Below, piece after piece: positions 1-5,424 of a stretch of DNA of 8,509 nt. Where the stretch lies: assembly GCA_016296285.1 (NCBI GenBank), contig JAEDJP010000056.1, positions 1-8,509 on the forward strand, given 5' to 3'. Position numbers and translations under genes: made by a program. Origin of the DNA: Bacilli bacterium (GTDB lineage Bacteria > Bacillota_I > Bacilli_A > RFN20 > CAG-826). Numbering within the stretch: the stretch's first letter is position 1; every line of letters begins with the position of its first letter. The notes under the pieces were generated by a model that was given only the letters and a program-made list of their open reading frames with translations, was not told where the DNA came from and did not search any database.

Positions 1-1198
1 GACTCGAGGCGCATTCCCGCATCGAGGCGGTGCTTTGCTCGAGAAAAAAGAGGAGCACTTTGTTCTCGATTTCGCGCCTCGTCGGCCCTTTTGCGGAGAA
101 ATAGCGTTGCATCTTGATCGGCTCGGGAACGAACGCGAAAGGAATCGTCACGACGATCGTGCCGGAAGAAAAATCGAAGGCTTTCTTGCCGCAGCGATCA
201 ACGATGAGGGGGACGCCGTGGCCGCTTTGCTCGGCGAGCGAGGAAAGCGCGAAGATTTCGAACAGGGAACGCTTGACCGGCCGGCTTTTCCCGGCGTAAA
301 AATCCTCTTCCGACATGTTGAAAGGCAAAGAGCCGTAGGACAGAACCTCGATGCGGTCGTCGAAAAGGAAAACCGATGGGGGGATGCCGCGAAGCCATTC
401 GTTATGGAGAACCGCGTTGATCCACGCTTCGCGGAACGCCTCGAAATCGAAAAGGGGCATTTCCTTGCGCTTCCCTTCCGAGAGGTCGACCATCGTGACG
501 TTGATGGCTTTCACGTAATCGAGGACCCCTTGGCAAGAGGAGAGCAAGGAACGGTAGCCAAGTTCGGTCCTGCTTGACATCGAGGATTTGTTGAGGCCCT
601 CGAATTTCACGACCTTGATCGACACCTCGTTCTTGTCGGAAAGGAGATAGGCCACGTCGTTATAGCCTCCCTCGGCGTTGAGGAGCCCGTAATTCTCGAG
701 AATGGTCTCTCCTTCTCGGACGTGGATCCCGTTGGCGGCGAAATAGGCATAGAGGATCTCGAAGGTGAGCTTTTGCTTCCGGGATCTTGTCTCCCTCAAC
801 GCGTCGAACCTTCCCCCGACGATGGCGCGGCGGAGGGCGGAATGGTCCATTCTCTCGTCCGAGGACACGTTGCGGATGAAATACCTCCCGTCAAAGGAAT
901 AGGGCGTTTCGTTTCCTTTCGCCTTCAAAACGAGATAATCCTTTCCGTCCTCGCTTTTCCTCGTTTCAATTTCGTAATGGGGATGAGGCTCGACCGTCAC
1001 GGAAATCCTTTCTCGAATATCTTCGAGACTATATTTCCCAAGTTCGACCCCTTTGATTTCCCCATCGTCCGAAACGCCGAAATAGACCGTCGCTTCGCCA
1101 TGTTTGTTCAGCATCGCCGTCATCGATTTCAACCCTTTGTCGAGCTGGGAAAGACTTTCTTTCCATTCGGTGACTTCGTTCTCTTGTCCTAGGTTCAT
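1..1198 (-). CDS. AlbA_2 (Schlafen-type) putative DNA-binding / ATPase-fold protein, 3'-truncated by window edge
   Basis: An open frame of 399 codons runs from ATG at 1198 off the left edge with no stop, so the C-terminus is missing. Residues about 8-110 form an AlbA_2 domain: ENEVTEWKESL, then a long helix ending TAMLNKHGEATVYFGVSDDG, which matches the E.EFK...AILNKHG..YFGV pattern of the family. Residues about 252-355 resemble the GHKL/HATPase_c_4 domain common in this family: REAWINAVLHNEW (N-box-like), SYGSLP and EQSGHGVPLI (G-box-like). Residues about 370-399 look like the start of the usual C-terminal winged helix. Family members are generally annotated as transcriptional regulators or putative DNA-binding proteins and often lie in accessory or defence islands; the biochemical role is mostly unknown. 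The start is chosen because AGGAGG lies 10 nt upstream and the AlbA_2 domain begins at once. The same frame stays open upstream to 1432, but that extension has no family features. Confidence 0.85.
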   Translation of the reverse strand, partial: MNLGQENEVTEWKESLSQLDKGLKSMTAMLNKHGEATVYFGVSDDGEIKGVELGKYSLEDIRERISVTVEPHPHYEIETRKSEDGKDYLVLKAKGNETPYSFDGRYFIRNVSSDERMDHSALRRAIVGGRFDALRETRSRKQKLTFEILYAYFAANGIHVREGETILENYGLLNAEGGYNDVAYLLSDKNEVSIKVVKFEGLNKSSMSSRTELGYRSLLSSCQGVLDYVKAINVTMVDLSEGKRKEMPLFDFEAFREAWINAVLHNEWLRGIPPSVFLFDDRIEVLSYGSLPFNMSEEDFYAGKSRPVKRSLFEIFALSSLAEQSGHGVPLIVDRCGKKAFDFSSGTIVVTIPFAFVPEPIKMQRYFSAKGPTRREIENKVLLFFLEQSTASMRECASS

Positions 1199-1208
1199 CT
1201 CTCGATTT

Positions 1209-1214
1209 CCTCCT
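1209..1214 (-). promoter_or_regulatory. Ribosome binding site of the AlbA_2 gene
   Basis: The minus strand reads AGGAGG here (AAGGAGGAAAT in context), 10 nt before ATG at 1198. It fixes the start against the longer in-frame possibilities at GTG 1321 and ATG 1432. Confidence 0.7.
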
Positions 1215-1224
1215 TCCTTATTTA

Positions 1225-1272
1225 GGATATCCCTTTTGATTCTTTTTAGGTACTTTTTTGTATACTTTTTTG
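1225..1272. repeat. Tandem TACTTTTTTG repeat and GGATATCC palindrome upstream of the AlbA_2 gene
   Basis: The 10-mer TACTTTTTTG occurs twice, at 1251-1260 and 1263-1272, a 12-bp period, with a GTATAC palindrome (1260-1265) at the junction. An 8-bp perfect palindrome, GGATATCC, lies at 1225-1232. On the minus strand this is an A-rich tract just upstream of the AlbA_2 ribosome binding site, so it probably contains the promoter and possibly an operator. No convincing -35/-10 pair at normal spacing could be chosen. Function is inferred from position only. Confidence 0.4.
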
Positions 1273-1428
1273 GACAGTGCCCGGTTTGACCGAGTTGTTG
1301 ACCTTTGCCGGATCGCTTCACCCTCCTTTCTCCTTGAAACAGAAAGACGAGGAATAAGGAGTCAAGAGTCCGATTGTGCGGGGTTATCGCTGTTATCTTG
1401 GGATTCCAAACCCGGGATCCATTTGCTT

Positions 1429-1629
1429 TCATCGGCCCGAAGAAGGCAAAGAGGGCGTTGTTTTCATTGGCTTGGTCGTCTCAAGCGAACCGTAATGCTT
1501 AAGTCTCCCCTTCGTGGTAAGAAATCCGACGGTTTTCTTGACGCGAGATTCGCTGACGCCGAGTCGCGCGGAAATCACCGCGAAGGAAACGGTCCGAAAG
1601 ACGATCGATGCAAAGGATCCCGTTCCTTT
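1429..1629 (-). pseudogene. Fragment of a winged helix-turn-helix coding region (gene remnant)
   Basis: One minus-strand frame reads AVISARLGVSESRVKKTVGF and continues LTTKGRLKHYGS, a convincing winged helix-turn-helix ending: recognition helix, then the G.L...GS wing seen at the C-terminus of many AlbA_2/ATPase proteins and other regulators. The frame is closed upstream by TAG (1630-1632) and ends in TGA (1429-1431). Possible coding continues upstream in another frame (through about 1837, including LLLERNGILCIDRL), so the ancestral gene seems broken by at least one frameshift. It lies on the same strand as the AlbA_2 gene and 230 nt behind its start, so it may be the tail of a lost tandem paralogue. 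The domain call is from motif shape only; a chance HTH-like frame is possible. Confidence 0.4.
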
Positions 1630-1763
1630 CTAAAAGAAGACTTTCCGAAAACTCCCCGATCATCTTGAGCCCCTCCGAGGCAGAATCCTCAGTCCGGCAG
1701 TATGTCAAAGAACGGAATTTCAATTGGGCAATCCGCCCGGTAGAGTTAGGGCGCATAAGCGCG
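1604..1763. repeat. Decayed direct repeat, copy 1 (left of the DUF3800 gene)
   Basis: Two ungapped blocks match the stretch at 2798-2948 in the same orientation. Block A, 1604-1659 against 2798-2853, is about 45/56 identical and includes a shared 15-mer, ATCGATGCAAAGGAT. Block B, 1695-1763 against 2880-2948, is about 49/69 identical. The space between the blocks differs by roughly 9 nt. On the minus strand both copies can be read as LLLE(R/K)N.ILCID, which suggests remnants of one protein-coding ancestor. Counts were made by eye. Confidence 0.6.
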
Positions 1764-1882
1764 AATCGAACCGGTGGGAAAATTCTTTCCAAATGGTTTT
1801 TGTCACGATTGGCATCCTGCGATTTTTGAGATGACAATCCTAGCCAATCGCTCCTTTTCTCAAGAAATGGATAACGAGCAAA

Positions 1883-2563
1883 TCAAAACTTCTTCGTCTC
1901 CAAAAACTTTATGTAGTCTTTGTGAATTTTCCGTTTCTTGCCAAAGAAAAGGACATCGCTTTTCGTCAGCGATCCCTGATTTGCTTTGTACCATATCAAT
2001 TCCATGAAGCCGAGCATATCGGCGAGCTGCATAAACGGGGATTCTTCCTGCTTCGTCATCATGTATTCCCAATTCGAAAGAATTGAACGGCAGGAAGCAG
2101 CGATGGCGTCGCTTAACAACGCTTGGCCGCCATCATAATGGACGCGAACGATGGAAAAGTTCTCGAGGTATTCTTTGTACGATTCAAGCGTATGGACAAG
2201 TTCCGCCGACAATCTTTCGCATAGAGGTTTTTCCTGATGCGATTTTTTATCAATCACAGCGTTGAAATACCGAAACCTCGCTTTTTTCGAAAAGAAAAAC
2301 ATGCATCTGAAAAGACTTTGCCTTTCCTGAATGGTTAGTTCTTTGTAAGGGTGTTCTTTACGGACGAGATTACCCGTATGAATGAAATGGTCACCGCCAT
2401 TATGACCGGAAAGCTTCTGTTGGAAAGACTGGATCGAGTTTACGTTTTGATCAGTAGACTCAACGCAAACGAAAGATACGATATATAGCGGGTTTTCAAT
2501 GCAATAAGGAGATGAGTCTCCGGTTTCATCGATATAAATATCTAGTTCTTGTTTTGATTGCAT
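1883..2563 (-). CDS. DUF3800 domain-containing protein
   Basis: This 226-aa protein fits the DUF3800 family. The N-terminal LDIYIDETGD (residues 7-16) is the family's acidic signature. VHYDGG (141-146) and MQLADM (178-183) supply the other conserved acidic positions, and the tail LFFGKKRKIHKDYIKFLETK is typical of the family. The acidic motifs suggest a metal-dependent, RNase H-like nuclease fold, but no activity has been firmly established as far as I know; such genes are frequent in phage and defence regions. No membrane segment or signal peptide is evident. The ATG at 2563 is the only start before the first motif, and no Shine-Dalgarno sequence precedes it (CTTTAACTC), unlike the neighbouring genes. 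Base composition is clearly AT-richer than the atp operon, which suggests recent acquisition. The gene stands alone, bracketed by decayed repeats and preceded by a structured leader. Confidence 0.85.
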   Translation of the reverse strand: MQSKQELDIYIDETGDSSPYCIENPLYIVSFVCVESTDQNVNSIQSFQQKLSGHNGGDHFIHTGNLVRKEHPYKELTIQERQSLFRCMFFFSKKARFRYFNAVIDKKSHQEKPLCERLSAELVHTLESYKEYLENFSIVRVHYDGGQALLSDAIAASCRSILSNWEYMMTKQEESPFMQLADMLGFMELIWYKANQGSLTKSDVLFFGKKRKIHKDYIKFLETKKF

Positions 2564-2566
2564 GAG

Positions 2567-2593
2567 TTAAAGAAAAGCGGGAATTCTTCCCGC
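2567..2593 (-). terminator. Terminator-like hairpin directly before the DUF3800 start codon
   Basis: On the minus strand a perfect 7-bp stem GCGGGAA / TTCCCGC with loop GAA (2577-2593) is followed by TTTTCTTTAA and, within a few bases, by the ATG at 2563. This is the layout of an intrinsic terminator or attenuator. It may regulate the DUF3800 gene, end a short RNA started at the promoter upstream, or be the leftover terminator of a lost upstream gene. Confidence 0.55.
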
Positions 2594-2607
2594 ACTTCGA
2601 TGGACCC

Positions 2608-2624
2608 CGGAGACGTTATCTCCG
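2608..2624 (-). other. Second leader hairpin upstream of the DUF3800 gene
   Basis: A perfect 6-bp inverted repeat, CGGAGA / TCTCCG, with a 5-nt loop lies 14 nt upstream (in the transcript sense) of the terminator-like hairpin. On the minus strand GCAC just before it could pair with GTGC next to the second hairpin. That pairing would enclose this stem and compete with the base of the terminator stem. The competition is speculative; the stem itself is plain in the sequence. Confidence 0.45.
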
Positions 2625-2635
2625 TGCCCACAATT

Positions 2636-2664
2636 ATCGTAATCAAGAAACTCATCCTTTGCAA
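2636..2664 (-). promoter_or_regulatory. Putative promoter of the DUF3800 transcript
   Basis: The minus strand has TTGCAA (2664-2659) and TACGAT (2641-2636) separated by exactly 17 nt, each 4/6 to the sigma-70/SigA consensus. Start of transcription would fall near 2629, giving a leader of about 65 nt that contains both hairpins. Confidence 0.45.
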
Positions 2665-3088
2665 GATGTTTCTGTTCGATGCTTTGTTTGCTTAAGCTAC
2701 AAGAGAAAAACTCTGTATTTTTGACGGGGTTGGGATTCTTGGTCATCTCCCTTCATCCTCATCCGGTGTTATCGAACCGGAAATCGACCACAAGACCATC
2801 GATGCAAAGGATTACGTTCTTTTCCAAAAGCAGCTTTTTTTAAATCTCCCCGAATTGATCCGAAACAAAATCCACGCTTCGGCAATCTCTCAAAGAAGGG
2901 TATATCCATCGGAAAATCCACCCGATAGAGCCGGAATGCATGAACGCGGACCGCCCTTCGAAAAAAAGAAAAACTCGTGGATTCCCATCTTTCAAAATCG
3001 GACATACGATAAGGTGAAGCAAGAGCGAGAGCGAAGGAGGGAACAAGAGATAGTATCGAAACGCGCATCCTTTTTCATGCCAATCTCA
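2665..3088. other. Gene-poor stretch between the DUF3800 promoter and abiEi
   Basis: I see no intact gene here. It contains repeat copy 2 and short minus-strand open frames of 68-99 codons around it that look like decayed coding sequence, with a stop inside the most conserved part. The remaining bases (2665-2797 and about 3010-3088) show only short T- or A-rich runs. Confidence 0.55.
2798..2948. repeat. Decayed direct repeat, copy 2 (right of the DUF3800 gene)
   Basis: This is the partner of the copy at 1604-1763, in the same orientation. On the minus strand the best reading is interrupted by TAA (after FGEI) before the stretch resembling LLLEKNVILCID, so it cannot encode an intact protein. 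Weaker similarity may extend toward about 3010, where both copies read as D(A/G)N followed by a hydrophobic stretch on the minus strand. The ancestral family was not recognised. Confidence 0.6.
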
Positions 3089-3134
3089 TTTTGGAATTAA
3101 GCCAAATATTGAAAAATGTGGCTCCATTCCAAAA
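3089..3134. promoter_or_regulatory. Inverted repeat upstream of abiEi, candidate AbiEi operator
   Basis: The left arm TTTTGGAATTAAGCCA (3089-3104) and the right arm TGGCTCCATTCCAAAA (3119-3134) are inverted copies, 14/16 matched (9 bp perfect, 2 mismatches, 5 bp perfect). The arms start 30 bp apart, about three helical turns. The repeat ends 22 nt before the abiEi start. AbiEi antitoxins studied elsewhere repress their own operon by binding inverted repeats in its promoter through the N-terminal winged helix, so an operator is the natural reading. It could also form an RNA hairpin if transcribed from further upstream. Confidence 0.6.
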
Positions 3135-3135
3135 G

Positions 3136-3144
3136 TGGTAATAG
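3136..3144 (+). promoter_or_regulatory. Putative extended -10 of the abiE promoter
   Basis: TGGTAATAG matches the TGnTATAAT extended -10 pattern and abuts the right arm of the inverted repeat, which would cover the -35 zone. No -35 at normal spacing was found. Transcription would start near 3151, leaving a leader of only a few bases. That fits the absence of a well-spaced Shine-Dalgarno before abiEi. An overlapping alternative -10 is TAGAAT (3142-3147). Confidence 0.35.
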
Positions 3145-3156
3145 AATACAGGTGCG

Positions 3157-3921
3157 ATGATTGGCAACGAAAAGATCTATCAAACGGCCGACCTCATGCG
3201 GCTCATCCAAAAGGACAATCCGGGATATCGGTCCTCTTCTTTGTATTCCAAGATCAAGGAAATGGAAAACCTCGGGCAAATCACGAGGGTCGGGAAGGAC
3301 CGGTATCTTGGGAAGAAACTGGCGTCATTCGACTACGAACTCGAGTCGAGCGTCGCGAGAAACGTGGATAAGGTCATGAAGACGAACTATTCCGAAGACT
3401 TCCCTTATGCAATCTTCGAGACCGCGACGATCCTCAACCGATTCCTCAATCATCTGCTGGAACGGAACGTCATCCTTTTGGAAGCCCCGAGGTTCTTCCT
3501 CCATCACGTGTTCCACGCGTTGAAGGAAGAAGGGTTTCAAAACGTCCTCCTCAACCCATCCCAGGAAGAGGTGTTCCTCTACGCGGAAGAAGGTTGCATC
3601 CTTCTGCTGCCTCTTGTGAGCAAGGCTCCCATCGACGTCGCGAGAAAGAGAATCACGATCGAATCGCTCGTCGTCGATATCCTTTGCTCCCCGATCCTTG
3701 GATGTTTCTTCGAGGAGGCGGAAATCCCCGGGATGGTCGAAGAGGCTTTCACGATCTACAAGGTGCGCTTCGATACCCTCCGGACTTACGCGAAACGGCG
3801 GAACGCTCTCGATCGATTGCTTCGTTACGTCCCAGAGACGATGAGAGAGCTGATCGATGATAACGAAACAAACCTACACATCCGAAAACATCCGGAGGAT
3901 CCAAGAAACATTCAAGGTTGA
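3157..3921 (+). CDS. abiEi: AbiEi-like type IV antitoxin / transcriptional repressor
   Basis: A 254-aa protein. Residues 1-54 form a winged helix (QTADLMRLI, SSSLYSKIKEMENLGQI, wing RVGKDRYLGKK). The C-terminal body carries features of AbiEi-like proteins: FPYAIFETATILNRFLNHLL (83-101), NVILLEA, KRITIESLVVDIL (164-176) and RTYAKRR (209-215). In characterised AbiE systems this protein neutralises the partner nucleotidyltransferase without a stable complex and represses the operon. Position supports the call: it comes directly before an AbiEii gene on the same strand and has an inverted repeat upstream. The ATG at 3157 has only AGGTG 2 nt before it, so initiation may be near-leaderless. The last 21 codons overlap the next gene. 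A relative such as a DUF6577-type AbiEi variant is possible; the role assignment is firmer than the subfamily. Confidence 0.75.
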   Translation: MIGNEKIYQTADLMRLIQKDNPGYRSSSLYSKIKEMENLGQITRVGKDRYLGKKLASFDYELESSVARNVDKVMKTNYSEDFPYAIFETATILNRFLNHLLERNVILLEAPRFFLHHVFHALKEEGFQNVLLNPSQEEVFLYAEEGCILLLPLVSKAPIDVARKRITIESLVVDILCSPILGCFFEEAEIPGMVEEAFTIYKVRFDTLRTYAKRRNALDRLLRYVPETMRELIDDNETNLHIRKHPEDPRNIQG

Positions 3922-4909
3922 TCCCGAACTTGCCCAAAGAGCGGTTTTCGCGCTCGGCCTTGTGGAGGCCCTAAGAAAGGCGGGGCTCGATTTCCTGTTC
4001 AAGGGCGGATCGAGCTTGATGCTGATCTTCGAGGTTCCGAAACGATTGAGCACCGATGTCGATATCTTGGTCCCAACCGATTGCGAGATTGGCCCCTATA
4101 TCCAAAAAGCATCGGAATATTTCCCTTTCCTTTCCGTTCAGGAAAGCGTGCGGGCTTCGTCCAAGAGCATTTCCAAAAAGCATTACAAATTCACGTATCT
4201 TTCGCCGATTCGAAATCGCCCGATCACGGTATTGCTGGATGTGCTGTTCGCGGAAGACCACGATTTGAAAACCTTGATCAAGCCAATCCGCAACCCGTTC
4301 TTGCGTAACGAAGGCGACGACTTGTCCGTCAAGATCCCTTCCGCGGAATCGATATTGGGGGATAAATTGACGGCCTTCGCCCCGCACACGATCGGCGTGA
4401 GGTATTTCAACGAGGATTTCTCGAACGACAAGAGGCTCGAAGTCATGAAACAGCTTTTCGATGTCGTCTCGCTGCTAGACATCGCTTCGGATTTCACGGA
4501 TGTCCGAAACGCTTATTTCGCGATTGCAAAACAGGAAATATCCTATCGGAACATCGACGTTACCCCCGCCGACTGCCTCATGGATTCCTTCCGAACCGCC
4601 CTGTCCTTGCTTTCTTGGGGCAAATTCGAGAAAGGGGATTATCAAAATCTCGTAGAAGGGACGAACCGGATTCGCATGCATATCGTGAACCAGAGCTTTT
4701 CCATGAACGCAACGGCTCTCTATGCCGCGAAAACCATGCTGCTAAGCGCATGCCTGATTCAAAACGTCGACTTCTTCCATCAAGAGATCAAACGTCAAAA
4801 CCCGTTGATAGAAGCCCCGTACAATAAAATCAATTTCATTTTGAAGAACAAGGAACAAGAGGCTTTCGATTACGCGATAACCGCTTTGCGATTGCTTGGG
4901 ATGGCTTGA
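3857..4909 (+). CDS. abiEii: AbiEii-like nucleotidyltransferase toxin
   Basis: A 350-aa protein of the nucleotidyl transferase AbiEii/AbiGii family. The DNA polymerase beta-like core is visible: FLFKGGSSLMLIF (47-58), RLSTDVDI with Asp67 and Asp69 as metal ligands (63-70), VLLDVLF with Asp128 as a likely third acidic residue, and LGDKLTAF (168-174), a family hallmark lysine region; KQLFDVVSLL (198-207) matches the K.LFD...L helix. AbiEii enzymes in characterised systems transfer nucleotides to RNA (tRNA in known cases) and stop growth or phage development. The start overlaps abiEi by 65 nt. A later start would remove the helix leading to the GGSS motif, so ATG 3857 is kept, with GAGAG about 9 nt upstream. 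All key residues are present, so it should be active. It converges with the atp operon. Confidence 0.85.
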   Translation: MITKQTYTSENIRRIQETFKVDPELAQRAVFALGLVEALRKAGLDFLFKGGSSLMLIFEVPKRLSTDVDILVPTDCEIGPYIQKASEYFPFLSVQESVRASSKSISKKHYKFTYLSPIRNRPITVLLDVLFAEDHDLKTLIKPIRNPFLRNEGDDLSVKIPSAESILGDKLTAFAPHTIGVRYFNEDFSNDKRLEVMKQLFDVVSLLDIASDFTDVRNAYFAIAKQEISYRNIDVTPADCLMDSFRTALSLLSWGKFEKGDYQNLVEGTNRIRMHIVNQSFSMNATALYAAKTMLLSACLIQNVDFFHQEIKRQNPLIEAPYNKINFILKNKEQEAFDYAITALRLLGMA

Positions 4910-4968
4910 TGTTCACGCTTAACAAGATGCCTGTTTGACCACGAAATTCCTTCTTCCGATCCCAAAGA

Positions 4969-4999
4969 AAATCCCCGAGGAGCCATTCCAAGGGGATTT
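4969..4999. terminator. Possible bidirectional terminator between abiEii and atpC
   Basis: AAATCCCC (4969-4976) and GGGGATTT (4992-4999) form a perfect 8-bp stem, with a possible inner GGA/TCC pairing. Read on the minus strand it is followed by TCTTT, and on the plus strand by CGTTCGTTTT. Both tails are only moderately U-rich. It lies in the only gap (4910-5013) between two convergent transcription units. Confidence 0.5.
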
Positions 5000-5013
5000 C
5001 GTTCGTTTTGGGG

Positions 5014-5424
5014 TCAACGCCCACCTTCGCCGAGGGTCTTGGCCTCGATGCGGGCAAGTTGCTTGGCAAGGGAGATCTGGGCGTATTGGACGTCTTCGTT
5101 CGGGTCTTTCCGGGCGATGATGTCGAGGTTGCGGTCGCGGCGGGCCATCGCGCGGGCCATGTCGATCTCGTAGCCGTCCTCGACCGTCTCGGCGAGGAAG
5201 ACGATGCGGTCCTCCTTGACCTTGGCAAGGCCGTGGAACACCGCGAAATAGCGAGGGCCTTTCACGAAGTTGATCTTGAGGACGCCGGCCTCCTTGCAAA
5301 GGACGATGCTCGGGGTGATGCCCTTCTCGAGCAGCATCGGGCCTTCGAACGCCGGAATGAGCGCGGAGACGACCTCCTCGTCGAGGAAGACGCCTTTGGG
5401 GGTCACGAGGACGAAACGGATCAT
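5014..5424 (-). CDS. atpC: F1Fo ATP synthase subunit epsilon
   Basis: A 136-aa protein of normal epsilon length, last gene of the operon. The N-terminal beta sandwich (about 1-85) starts FVLVTPKGVFLDEEVVSALI and includes EGPMLLEKGITPSIVLCKEA, matching the P.G......v....p...G...IL.....l pattern. Residues about 90-136 form the two-helix C-terminal arm (EIDMARAMARRD, QISLAKQLARIEA), which in this family can insert into the F1 hexamer and inhibit ATP hydrolysis. It is the central-stalk partner of gamma. The start ATG overlaps the atpD stop as ATGA, so translational coupling is likely; GGAG lies just upstream inside atpD. Confidence 0.93.
   Translation of the reverse strand: MIRFVLVTPKGVFLDEEVVSALIPAFEGPMLLEKGITPSIVLCKEAGVLKINFVKGPRYFAVFHGLAKVKEDRIVFLAETVEDGYEIDMARAMARRDRNLDIIARKDPNEDVQYAQISLAKQLARIEAKTLGEGGR

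Larger units (their letters stand above)
1199..1882. other. Gene-poor stretch between the AlbA_2 and DUF3800 genes
   Basis: This 684-nt stretch has no intact gene that I can support. It holds the AlbA_2 upstream region (1199-1275), an undistinguished part with an open but featureless frame (about 1275-1430), a winged-helix gene fragment (1429-1629) and the first copy of a decayed direct repeat (1604-1763). Short open frames of 70-136 codons occur on both strands but look like chance or remnants. No clear terminator follows the DUF3800 gene. Confidence 0.6.

Noticed and set aside
35..577. Plus-strand open frame of 180 codons at the left edge
   Set aside because: It lies antisense to the AlbA_2 gene, which has recognisable domains on the minus strand; the plus-strand product resembles no family.
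1199..1432. In-frame upstream extension of the AlbA_2 gene from ATG 1432 or GTG 1321
   Set aside because: The frame is open for 78 codons and GTG 1321 directly follows AAAGGAGG, but with no usable spacing. The extension has no family features, while ATG 1198 has a spaced AGGAGG and starts right at the AlbA_2 domain.
2762..2780. CCGGT/ACCGG inverted repeat
   Set aside because: It has a 5-bp stem with an 8-nt loop, no T-run and no gene start nearby; likely chance.
1630..2963. Repeat copies as fragments of an abiEi paralogue
   Set aside because: LLE(R/K)N.IL on the minus strand resembles LLERNVILLEA of the intact AbiEi, but the similarity does not continue convincingly on either side, so I did not assign the remnants to that family.
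4836..5228. Minus-strand frame running through the atpC end into the gap after it
   Set aside because: Most of it is the out-of-frame shadow of atpC with Ser/Arg/Pro-rich sequence. The part in the gap (IPLEWLLGDFLWDRKK) looks protein-like, but it spans the terminator hairpin, has no start or ribosome binding site and matches nothing I recognise.
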